Shown: piece after piece, positions 1 through 5,960 of the stretch
Numbering within the stretch: position 1 is the stretch's first letter
Layout of the letters: every line of letters begins with the position of its first letter
Assembly (NCBI GenBank): GCA_039183635.1
Contig: JBCDBL010000173.1
Coordinates: forward strand, 1 to 5,960
Direction: 5' to 3'
Length of the DNA: 5,960 nt
DNA from: JBCDBL01 sp039183635
GTDB taxonomy: Bacteria > Pseudomonadota > Alphaproteobacteria > Caulobacterales > Parvularculaceae
The notes under the pieces: generated by a model
What the model saw: only the letters and a program-made list of their open reading frames with translations
Told to the model about the DNA's origin: nothing
Database searches by the model: none
Program-made: the position numbers and the translations under genes

Positions 1-241
1 ATATCGCCCCCAGATAATAGTAAGAACTATTTGCAGCAAAATAGATCTCTCGGCCACGCAAGTAAAGCGCTGCCGCCGCCGAATATTCTCAGTACCTACG
101 GGCCGATCGGGGACGGTCCGTTCTGATCGCCAAGGATCGGGCGCTGGGCGCTGAGGCGCGCCCAGGCGCGGCTTTGCGCGCAGTGCGGTCCGATCTCGTC
201 CGGCGAACAGATCTTAAAAATCACGTTTGGCTTGTTGGCGA
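1..241. other. Left-end non-coding stretch downstream of the first receptor
   Basis: I see no convincing gene here. The plus frame starting at base 1 is open until a TGA at 124-126 (41 codons), but it resembles no family I know and has no start inside the window, so it could be the tail of a gene to the left or chance. A small inverted repeat, AATAGT/ACTATT with a 4-base loop, lies at 16-31. The receptor encoded from the right ends at 242, so any transcription terminator for it should lie here. I find no hairpin followed by a run of T on the minus strand. Confidence 0.5.
144..165. repeat. Perfect 8-bp inverted repeat (hairpin) downstream of the first receptor
   Basis: CTGGGCGC at 144-151 and GCGCCCAG at 158-165 are exact reverse complements around a 6-base loop. 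The stem is GC-rich and lies about 77 bases past the stop codon of the leftward receptor gene, so it could protect or end that transcript. There is no T-run after it in either direction, so it is not a classical intrinsic terminator. In a GC-rich region a repeat of this size may also be chance. Confidence 0.4.
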
Positions 242-2248
242 TCAAAACCGCAGACGAACGCCGCCATTGACGATGAAGCCATCATTGCGCGACCAGATGT
301 CGGTGGTCCATTGCCCGCTCAGGGCGCGGGTTGGACGCACAAGCGGGTCTTCGCGTGTCTGACGCACGTTGAGAATGTTCTCTGCATTGATGAACCAGCT
401 GGCGGGACCAGTGGTGATTTCGCCAAGCAGGCCGATGTCGAGATAAGAATCGCTCACGGTTCTGAACGGATTATTCTCGACGCGTTGCTCCCCGGTGTAA
501 TACATCTCCAGACCGAGACGGAACGCGCCATGGCGCTCCCACATGGCGACCATGCCTGCAGTATGATTTGGCGTAAGTGCGACCTCTTGGCGACCGGCGC
601 CTGTTTCAGCCGGCTCGCTGGAGTCGATGTAGAGATAACTCCCCGTCAGTTTGAAATCGCGCCACAGATAGCGCAGCAGGAGTTCGGTTCCGCGAAATTC
701 CGTCGTTCCGTTCGTATTGACGAGGCGGACCCGATCTGCGACGCCGCCCGGCGCGCTTGCAAAAGGTTCGAGCCGCGTTACGCCATCGACATCGGCGGCG
801 AAGAACGTGGCGTTCGTCTCCCAACCGCCGGCGCGCCAACCAATATCCAGCGAGGCGGTTTGCGCGGTCTCTTCCACGATCCCTGAGAGCGGCTCCAACC
901 GCGACAGACCTGCGGCTTCGATCTCCTCGACGAACGGCGTCGGTGCGAAAAAGCCTTCTGCGACAGAGCCCCTGATCGTCCAGGCGCCGGGCCGGTACAG
1001 CACCGACAGGCGCGGACTCAATTGCGTCCCATATACGCTGTGGTCATCGAGCCGGGCGCTCAGCGATACGGCGAGATCGTCGGTCAGATCGTGATCCACC
1101 TGCCCGAAAAGACCGGGGACGTCATAGGTGTAGTCGAACACGGGAAAAGCGTCTGTGCTATAGATTTCCGACTGCCAGGCAGCGCCGAAAACCCAGCCGG
1201 TGCGGGCGTGATTTCCAGTGATTGAGGCCTCCAGAAGATAGCTTTCATGGCGATCGTCTTCGATGAGGGAGCCGAAGCGGTGCTCATGATCCTGAACCAT
1301 CGCTGACGCGCGAACCTGGCCCGAAAGCTCTGAGGTCAGAGGGGTTTGCGCGATCAATCCGCCGTCAAGGCGCGTCGTGTCCTGATTTTGCGGGAAAAAT
1401 CCGCCATCGGGGACGGTGCGGCCTTCGCGGGCGCCCCCGTCGCGTTGTTCTGTCATAAAGCCGAGCGTGGCGTAGACTTCCGCGCCGCTGTCGTCTTGCC
1501 AGAAGAGCCGTGGACGGGCGGTCCAGCGCTCATAGCTCGGCATATCGATCCAGCCATCACCGTCGAAATCCACAAGGTCTTGTCTATGGGCTCCGGCGGT
1601 CAATGAGGCGGAGAGCCTGTCAGAAAGGGGCCGCGCGCTATAGGCGGTGAGGTCCTGTCCGTTCCTGGAGGTTAGGTTGAACAGGATTTCGCTTTCGGGT
1701 TCATCGCCGGGACGGCGGGAGACGAGGTTGATGACGCCGCCCATGGCCGAGGCTCCGTAAAGCGAGGCGGCTGAACCCTTGATCACTTCGACACGGCCGA
1801 GATCTGTCGGCGGGATCTGAAGAAGCCCGATCGAGGCGGCTTGGCCGCCATACAGAGGCAGGCCATCGGCCAGCAGTTGCGTATAGCGGCCATAAAGACC
1901 TTGGACGCGAATATTTGCAGCGCCGAGCGCTGGGGATGTTACTTGCACGCGAATTCCGCCAGTCTCATTGACGAGCGTCGCAATATTACCGGGCCGCATG
2001 ATCGCTTTTTCTTCGATTTCTTCACGGTTTATAATCTCAACACGGAGCGGTTCGTTCTGTTGCAGGCGTCCTGAACGTGTCGCCTGTACGACAATCGTGT
2101 CGAGTTTTTTTGAATGATCATGGTTGTCATGATGTTCGCCTTCGCCATGGGCATGTTCGTCCGCACTGGGCGGATTGGCGAAGGTCTGCCCGCAAGCGAG
2201 CGTGGTTAGCACGAGCGCGAGCGCTGTGCTGCGGTGAAGGTCTGACAT
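242..2248 (-). CDS. TonB-dependent outer-membrane receptor with His-rich N-terminus (putative metal-linked)
   Basis: This 668-residue protein is a complete TonB-dependent outer-membrane receptor, which moves a ligand into the periplasm using TonB/ExbB/ExbD energy. A signal peptide covers about residues 1-25 (cleavage after TFA). The mature protein opens with an acidic, His-rich stretch at about 28-46 (HAHGEGEHHDNHDH), then a TonB-box-like DTIVVQAT (50-57). The plug domain runs about 65-180, including NIRVQG, LLADGLPLYGG, GRVEVIKGSAASLYGASAMGGVINLVSRRP-type motifs. The remainder is the beta-barrel, ending in RLRF with the terminal Phe typical of outer-membrane barrels. The ATG at 2248 is preceded by AGAGGA (2258-2263) nine bases upstream. 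It lies 70 bases after a small His/Cys-rich exported protein and probably shares its MerR-type promoter. Receptors with this His-rich start and plug sequence are, to my knowledge, found near heavy-metal resistance genes. The actual ligand (zinc, cadmium, copper or a metal chelate) is inference. Confidence 0.95.
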   Translation of the reverse strand: MSDLHRSTALALVLTTLACGQTFANPPSADEHAHGEGEHHDNHDHSKKLDTIVVQATRSGRLQQNEPLRVEIINREEIEEKAIMRPGNIATLVNETGGIRVQVTSPALGAANIRVQGLYGRYTQLLADGLPLYGGQAASIGLLQIPPTDLGRVEVIKGSAASLYGASAMGGVINLVSRRPGDEPESEILFNLTSRNGQDLTAYSARPLSDRLSASLTAGAHRQDLVDFDGDGWIDMPSYERWTARPRLFWQDDSGAEVYATLGFMTEQRDGGAREGRTVPDGGFFPQNQDTTRLDGGLIAQTPLTSELSGQVRASAMVQDHEHRFGSLIEDDRHESYLLEASITGNHARTGWVFGAAWQSEIYSTDAFPVFDYTYDVPGLFGQVDHDLTDDLAVSLSARLDDHSVYGTQLSPRLSVLYRPGAWTIRGSVAEGFFAPTPFVEEIEAAGLSRLEPLSGIVEETAQTASLDIGWRAGGWETNATFFAADVDGVTRLEPFASAPGGVADRVRLVNTNGTTEFRGTELLLRYLWRDFKLTGSYLYIDSSEPAETGAGRQEVALTPNHTAGMVAMWERHGAFRLGLEMYYTGEQRVENNPFRTVSDSYLDIGLLGEITTGPASWFINAENILNVRQTREDPLVRPTRALSGQWTTDIWSRNDGFIVNGGVRLRF

Positions 2249-2263
2249 GTTATGGCGTCCTCT

Positions 2264-2325
2264 AGCTTGAAACGTATGGAAGGCAGGCCCGCGAGCCGGC
2301 CTGCAAGGTCATGCAGTTTCAAGCT
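2264..2325 (-). repeat. Nested inverted repeat in the gap between the His/Cys protein and the receptor
   Basis: Read on the minus strand, AGCTTGAAAC (2325-2316) and GTTTCAAGCT (2273-2264) are perfect 10-bp reverse complements. Inside them, GCAGGCC (2304-2298) and GGCCTGC (2289-2283) form a second perfect 7-bp stem with an 8-base loop. The outer upstream arm contains the TGA stop of the His/Cys protein (2321-2319). The outer downstream arm is immediately followed by the receptor's ribosome binding site AGAGGA (2263-2258). In the mRNA, a ribosome finishing the first gene would occupy the upstream arm and open the outer stem. The layout suits translational coupling or mRNA-stability control. No T-run follows, so it does not look like a terminator. 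Confidence 0.6.
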
Positions 2326-2663
2326 TTGGGGGGACGAAAGAGCGCGCCGGGCGGCGCGCGTAAGGGTATGGCGACACGCGGCGGCCGCAATTTTGCCTGG
2401 GCGCTGAAGGGCGGTGTTTCCGGAGCGGCGTCTTTGCGATGCATATGAATATGGCAGGCGCCGCAGCTATGGACATGATGGCCGTGATCGTGCTCGCCGG
2501 AAGGGATTGGCGAAAGCGCTTCGGCGCTGTGCGCAATGAAACACGCGGCGCGCAGGTGTTCATCAGCATGCCCTGCAGATGCCGCAGGCGAGAGCAAGAC
2601 CGCCAGCGCAATCAACGCAGAAATGCACAAATGCCCAGCCGGAAGGTGCGACATCAGCCTCAT
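2319..2663 (-). CDS. Small exported His/Cys-rich protein, putative periplasmic metal binder
   Basis: This gene encodes a 114-residue protein. A hydrophobic signal peptide covers about 1-30 (LCISALIALAVLLSPAASA, cleavage before GHADE). The mature part has a dense His/Cys cluster at 58-75 (HDHGHHVHSCGACHIHMH), including a CxxC pair at Cys67/Cys70, with another Cys at 41. It has a Pro/Arg-rich tail ending in FRPPKA. The cluster suggests binding of a soft or borderline metal ion in the periplasm. It resembles DUF2946-type small metal-associated proteins in size and layout, but I cannot confirm the family. I chose ATG 2663, with AGG (2668-2670) four bases upstream; a TTG one codon earlier and an ATG at 2654 are alternatives, and both keep the signal peptide. 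It is the first gene after the MerR-type promoter and is followed 70 bases later by the His-rich receptor, so the two likely form one metal-responsive operon. Confidence 0.75.
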   Translation of the reverse strand: MRLMSHLPAGHLCISALIALAVLLSPAASAGHADEHLRAACFIAHSAEALSPIPSGEHDHGHHVHSCGACHIHMHRKDAAPETPPFSAQAKLRPPRVAIPLRAPPGALFRPPKA

Positions 2664-2689
2664 CAAACCTGATTTGTTATTGAATTTCG

Positions 2690-2720
2690 CTTCTACACCC
2701 TACAGCGGCTGTAGGAGCAA
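2690..2720 (-). promoter_or_regulatory. MerR-family-type heavy-metal promoter/operator
   Basis: On the minus strand a -35 element TTGCTC (2720-2715) and a -10-like TAGAAG (2695-2690) are separated by exactly 19 bases. The perfect inverted repeat CCTACAG-CCG-CTGTAGG (2715-2699) fills most of that spacer. An over-long 19-20 bp spacer carrying a dyad of this kind is the hallmark of promoters controlled by MerR-family metal sensors. The sequence is close to what I remember of CadR/PbrR-type operators (CTA-AG arms followed by GGGTG). An alternative -10, TGTAGA, would give a 17-bp spacer. Transcription would start about 20 bases before the His/Cys-rich gene at 2663. No merR-like gene lies in the window. 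The metal sensed cannot be read from the site. Confidence 0.75.
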
Positions 2721-2786
2721 GCGTTTTTATCGGCTGACTTCGTGCACGGGTCTCGCTGAGATGTTCGCCATGGTCGTGCGGCGCTG

Positions 2787-3206
2787 CTACCGATCCGTCT
2801 GCGCTGCTTCGGCATGGGCGCGCATCCGCTCGACCATGGAGAAAAGCCCGTTCGACCGCTGGGGGGTGATTTGCTGTTCAAGGTCTAATTTTGCGAACGC
2901 GGCTTTGGGGTCGATGGCGAGAATTTCAGAAGCGGTCCTGCCGGAGTAAAGCGCAATCACAATGGCGATCAGTCCACGCACGATATGGGCGTCGCTGTCG
3001 CCGCGGAACGTGACGACGGGATCGGATGCCGCGCTTGCCTCCGCCGTCAGCCAAACCTGGCTGGCGCAGCCGCGCACCCGATGGGCCTCGTCGCGGTTCT
3101 CCTCGCCGAGGGGCGCAAGGTTTTTGCCAAGGTCGATAATGTAGCGGTACCGATCCTCCCAATCGTCGAGGAGGTCGAAATCTTCGGCTATGGAATCAAA
3201 TGTCAT
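2787..3206 (-). CDS. sufE: SufE family cysteine desulfuration protein
   Basis: The 139-residue product is a SufE protein, the cytoplasmic sulfur acceptor that takes persulfide sulfur from a SufS-type cysteine desulfurase and passes it on for Fe-S cluster assembly. The length fits the family. Visible hallmarks are the N-terminal DLLDDWEDRYRYIIDLGK helix region (12-28) and the active-site motif VRGCASQVWL with the sulfur-accepting Cys47. The later RGLIAIVIALYSGRTASEIL and the C-terminal QQITPQRSNGLFSMVERMRAHA segment are also typical. The frame is open for 71 codons upstream, but the family match begins at MTFDSIAEDF, so ATG 3206 is the start. That start overlaps the end of the preceding gene by 11 bases (ATG to TGA), with only a weak GGA upstream, pointing to translational coupling. 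No other suf gene is in the window; in many alphaproteobacteria a stand-alone sufE lies outside the suf cluster. Confidence 0.93.
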   Translation of the reverse strand: MTFDSIAEDFDLLDDWEDRYRYIIDLGKNLAPLGEENRDEAHRVRGCASQVWLTAEASAASDPVVTFRGDSDAHIVRGLIAIVIALYSGRTASEILAIDPKAAFAKLDLEQQITPQRSNGLFSMVERMRAHAEAAQTDR

Positions 3207-3546
3207 AGGCGTCCGGCGAAGCGTCTGTCGATGGCATCGACATATGCTCCGTCGGCGCAAAGGGCAAGCTGAAGCCGTCCGGCAGCCTTGGGGCGTTGAT
3301 CCGGCCCTGGGCTTCCACCGCCAGCCAATCGTAGGCGAGCCCCGCCACAAACGCCGCCTGAACCCGCAGGCCGTAAAGCGCCCGGCCGCCGATGATGCAG
3401 GACATGGTGATCTCCTCACACGCTTTGATCGGCAGCATTTCGTAAGGGTCCGGCGCGGCGCCCAGCCGAAGGCCGAACAGCGGGTTGCCCGGCGCGAAGG
3501 CCGAGGCGATCAAAACAAGCAGCATAAGTCTTAGAGAGGGCAGCAT
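3196..3546 (-). CDS. Small exported protein of unknown function, coupled to sufE
   Basis: I do not recognise this 116-residue protein. It begins with a likely signal peptide (about 1-18, LRLMLLVLIASAFA), then a mature domain with two cysteines (Cys43 in KACEEIT and Cys50 in MSCIIGG). A moderately hydrophobic segment GLRVQAAFVAGLAYDWLAV follows at about 59-77. The tail is Pro/Ser/Asp-rich (PTEHMSMPSTDASPDAYDI). The two cysteines could form a disulfide in the periplasm; that is inference. The ATG at 3546 has AGGA seven bases upstream. The gene's end overlaps the sufE start by 11 bases, so the two are almost certainly co-transcribed. A plausible reading is a conserved companion of sufE that is exported rather than part of the Fe-S machinery. 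Translation of the whole frame is supported by the signal peptide, the ribosome binding site and the tight overlap rather than by homology. Confidence 0.7.
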   Translation of the reverse strand: MLPSLRLMLLVLIASAFAPGNPLFGLRLGAAPDPYEMLPIKACEEITMSCIIGGRALYGLRVQAAFVAGLAYDWLAVEAQGRINAPRLPDGFSLPFAPTEHMSMPSTDASPDAYDI

Positions 3547-4170
3547 TCCATGTCCTGGGAGGTCGTTTGCATCAGATGCGACGCAGCATAGGGAGGGGAT
3601 TTTTAAACTCGATGAAAATTCGTTTCAGCGTTTAATTAAAATTGCGATTATTTGTATGTGTTGGTGTGAAGGGCCGGCTTGCGTCGGCTCGACAGAAACA
3701 TGAAGCGCCGATTTTGCGTTTAAGGGCCCCGTTTGAACTTGCGGTGCATTATGGCGCATCTCGTGGAAGGTGGAATGGCTTTACACCCATGCTCACTGTA
3801 AAGATTACATGTTAAAAGCCTTTATATCCGCTTCTATCGGCGGAAAATGTTTGTCAGGGTTAAAAAACCGGGCGAGCAACTGCGCACGCATATCGGGTCT
3901 GTTTTTAAAATAGTGCGGCCGCGCAACGCGACCTTTTGGCAATAAACAGTTAAGCGTTTGAATTAAAACACTATTTGCTCGATTAGACGCCGATGGGCGT
4001 CCTGAACTGTGCGCTTTTAGTAACAGCGCCAAAAATTTCGATGCGCTGAGCCACAATGCGGTGGATGATCCCGTGGAATGCGTACAATGTATCACTAGGG
4101 CATATCTCATCACCTCAATTTGAATGAAAAAATCAACGGGCGCGGCCGTCGGCGCATTGGAGGAACGAAA
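3547..4170. other. AT-richer intergenic region between divergently transcribed units
   Basis: These 624 bases separate the leftward sufE unit from the rightward second receptor and must hold promoters for both. They are visibly richer in A/T than the flanking genes, with AT tracts near 3600-3660 and 3900-3970, including TTAATTAA at 3632-3639. The one long frame, minus 4248-3805, runs into the receptor's start and lacks family features, so I do not call it. On the plus strand a frame from 3962 to a TGA at 4121-4123 reads like the tail of a LuxR-type DNA-binding domain, but with stops upstream (see findings). TACAAT at 4083-4088 could be a -10 element, without a good -35. A 6-bp hairpin with a 4-base loop (GACGCC/GGCGTC) lies at 3986-4001. 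I see no certain operator or small RNA. Confidence 0.5.
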
Positions 4171-5960
4171 ATGAAAACGATTACATTTTTTGCCGGGAGC
4201 TTGGCTCCAATTGTGCTCGCCGGCGTTTCCGGCGTCGCCATGGCGCAAGCCACGTTAAACGAGACGGCGACCGGCGGCGTCGAGCGCATCGTCGTCACGG
4301 CGCAGAAGCGGGAGGAATTTCTGGAGGATGTGCCGTCGTCCATTAAGGTGTTTACGGCTGACGAGATCGATAACCTGCAGATCGACACGCTCACGGACAT
4401 CGCATTGCTGAGCCCCAGCGTTGCGATCAACGAGGGCCTCAGCCCCATTTTTACGGACATCACCGTCCGCGGCATCGCCGGCCTTGGGGGCTCGCAGAGA
4501 ACCTTCGGCATTTACATTGACGGGTTTGAGATCTCCGCAAATTCGACGGCCGGGGCCGCCGTTCGGTTTGACGATATTGAACGGATTGAAGTCCTCCGCG
4601 GTCCGCAGGGCACCACGTTCGGTCGAAACGTGATTGCGGGCGCCTTCAACATCACCACCAGAGACATCGGCGACGAGCTTGGCGGATATAGCGAAGTCAA
4701 AGTCGAGAACTTTGGCGGCTACGGGCTGCGCGGCGGGGTGGACATCCCGATAAAACCGGGCATGGGCGTTCGCGCCTCCGCCTTTTACGACCACAGCGAC
4801 GGGTATATCGAGAACATTGGCTCCGCAGGCGGAAAAAATGACTCAGATACGTATGGCGGACGCCTGAAATTTGTCGGGGACCTTACAGATCGGCTGTCCG
4901 TCAACGCCACGCTCACCTACGACAAGCATGAGCAGGGGCTGGCGAACTTCATCCCCGACGGAGATCTTGATACCGGGTTGGATTTGCTGGTCGATCTTGT
5001 CGACGCCGGGGTCAATCCGTTTTTTGCGCCCGGAAGCATTCCGGCGGGCCCCAGCGAGCTTTTTCCCCGGCAAAACGACACGGTGGAGCTGAATTCGCCG
5101 ACGGGTTTTGATACGGAGAATATCCTCGCCATCTTGCGGTTCGACTACGCCTTCGACAATATGGACCTTGTCTGGGTGAGCGGATATCTGGACAGCGAGG
5201 TCAATCGCGAAGAAGACAACGATCTGTCCGAACTGGACGCGGTCGCCCTCGTGCAAAACGACACGGCGGACTTCGTCAGTACGGAAATTCGACTGCAAAG
5301 CTCCGGCGACGCCGCATTGAGCTGGACGGTCGGCGCCTATGCCGCAAAGGCGGACAATCTGATCACGAACGCTCTTTTCTCCGGGACGGAAGTGGACCAG
5401 TTCTACAGACTGCCCGGGGGCGTTCCGCTCGATCTGATACCGCCTTTTCCGCCGGTGACGCTTCCAGGGGATGTTTCGATTTTTCCGAACAATCTGCAAT
5501 TGTTTGGGGATAATCTTGAAACGGAAGAGACTGCGTTCGCCCTGTTTGCCGAAGTCGAGTACGACATTACCGATACTGTGTCCGTTTTTGCGGGTGCGCG
5601 GTATAACCGCGATGAAATCGAACAACGCAGCAGCGGTTCGATTGAGCTTGTCACATTGAGCGCGCTTGCCGACCCGGATATTACGGAAACCGTTCCGTTA
5701 ACGCCTGAAATCGCCGCTTTGCAAGGCACGCTCGCCGGTCTCATCACCTTGTGGCCCGCCCGTTTGCCGAGCGAGCGGGTTGAGGACTCATTTGAAAAGA
5801 CCACCTGGCGTATCGGTGCGAAATGGGAGCCTGTTCCGGACATCAACCTTTATGGCGTCGTTTCAACCGGATACCGCCCCGGCGGCCTGCAGCTCACCGG
5901 CGGCCTCACGCCTCCAAGCTTTGGCCCTGAGAATCTCACCAACTACGAAATCGGGATGAA
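4171..5960 (+). CDS. TonB-dependent outer-membrane receptor, 3' end outside the window
   Basis: The first 596 codons of a second TonB-dependent receptor are present; the frame stays open to the window edge, so the C-terminal barrel is missing. A signal peptide covers residues 1-25 (cleavage AMA before QA). A TonB-box-like ERIVVTAQKR follows at 38-47. The plug carries VPSSIKVFTADEI, ITVRGI (97-102), GIYIDG (113-118) and IERIEVLRGPQGTTFGRN (136-153), all classic. Barrel strands follow, including DHSDGYIEN and the late TWRIGAKWEP and VSTGYRPGG segments. A Pro-rich insertion, probably an extracellular loop, lies at about residues 411-440. The start at 4171 has GGAGGA (4159-4164) six bases upstream. 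This plug type is common in the expanded receptor sets of sphingomonads and Caulobacter relatives, with ligands ranging from siderophores to glycans. Nothing here fixes the substrate. It has no His-rich N-terminus, unlike the receptor at 242-2248. Confidence 0.95.
   Translation, partial: MKTITFFAGSLAPIVLAGVSGVAMAQATLNETATGGVERIVVTAQKREEFLEDVPSSIKVFTADEIDNLQIDTLTDIALLSPSVAINEGLSPIFTDITVRGIAGLGGSQRTFGIYIDGFEISANSTAGAAVRFDDIERIEVLRGPQGTTFGRNVIAGAFNITTRDIGDELGGYSEVKVENFGGYGLRGGVDIPIKPGMGVRASAFYDHSDGYIENIGSAGGKNDSDTYGGRLKFVGDLTDRLSVNATLTYDKHEQGLANFIPDGDLDTGLDLLVDLVDAGVNPFFAPGSIPAGPSELFPRQNDTVELNSPTGFDTENILAILRFDYAFDNMDLVWVSGYLDSEVNREEDNDLSELDAVALVQNDTADFVSTEIRLQSSGDAALSWTVGAYAAKADNLITNALFSGTEVDQFYRLPGGVPLDLIPPFPPVTLPGDVSIFPNNLQLFGDNLETEETAFALFAEVEYDITDTVSVFAGARYNRDEIEQRSSGSIELVTLSALADPDITETVPLTPEIAALQGTLAGLITLWPARLPSERVEDSFEKTTWRIGAKWEPVPDINLYGVVSTGYRPGGLQLTGGLTPPSFGPENLTNYEIGM

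Noticed and set aside
227..886. Long plus-strand open frame (219 codons) inside the first receptor
   Set aside because: It lies antisense to a clearly recognisable receptor, has no family features, and GC-rich coding DNA commonly gives such antisense frames.
2671..2688. Zur-box-like sequence GATTTGTTATTGAATTTC near the expected transcription start of the metal unit
   Set aside because: The left half resembles the alphaproteobacterial zinc-repressor site as I remember it, but the sequence is a poor palindrome and lies within eight bases of the start codon. The adjacent MerR-type dyad explains the region better.
3950..3966. Possible CtrA cell-cycle regulator site (two TTAA blocks)
   Set aside because: The blocks are nine bases apart rather than the seven of the CtrA consensus, and the region is AT-rich enough to give such pairs by chance.
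3805..4248. Minus-strand frame of 147 codons across the intergenic gap
   Set aside because: Its first codons overlap the second receptor's signal-peptide region in antisense, its composition is not protein-like, and no ribosome binding site or family match is evident.
4843..5625. Long minus-strand open frame (260 codons), with another at 4255-4794
   Set aside because: Both are antisense to the second receptor, whose motifs (TonB box, plug, RGPQGT segment) are unmistakable; the antisense products show no recognisable domain.

Overview
The window looks like chromosomal DNA from an alphaproteobacterium, most likely a Caulobacterales, Hyphomonadales or sphingomonad-type organism. This is an inference from high GC in the coding DNA, two TonB-dependent outer-membrane receptors of the kind expanded in those groups, and the style of the SufE protein. 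No rRNA, tRNA, CRISPR array, transposase or phage gene is visible.

Layout. Positions 1-241 hold no convincing gene. From 3546 down to 242 everything reads leftward (minus strand) in two blocks. The right block (3546-2787) is a small exported protein of unknown function overlapping sufE by 11 bases. The left block (2663-242) is a small exported His/Cys-rich protein followed by a TonB-dependent receptor with a His-rich N-terminus. The left block has its own promoter at 2690-2720, with the architecture of MerR-family heavy-metal promoters: a 19-bp spacer between -35 and -10, filled by a perfect 7-bp inverted repeat with a 3-bp centre. A 624-base, relatively AT-rich gap without a convincing intact gene (3547-4170) separates this from a rightward second TonB-dependent receptor (4171 onward), cut by the right end of the window.

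How it may work. The left block reads as a two-gene metal-responsive unit. A MerR-type regulator (CadR/PbrR/ZntR-like, not encoded in the window) would sense a metal and switch on a secreted His/Cys protein that could bind metal in the periplasm, together with a receptor whose mature N-terminus is a short His-rich metal-binding stretch. Between the two genes lies a nested inverted repeat. Its outer 10-bp stem contains the stop codon of the first gene on one side and abuts the ribosome binding site of the receptor on the other, an arrangement suited to translational coupling. SufE belongs to Fe-S cluster assembly and is probably unrelated to the metal unit except by position. The substrate of the second receptor cannot be read from the sequence.
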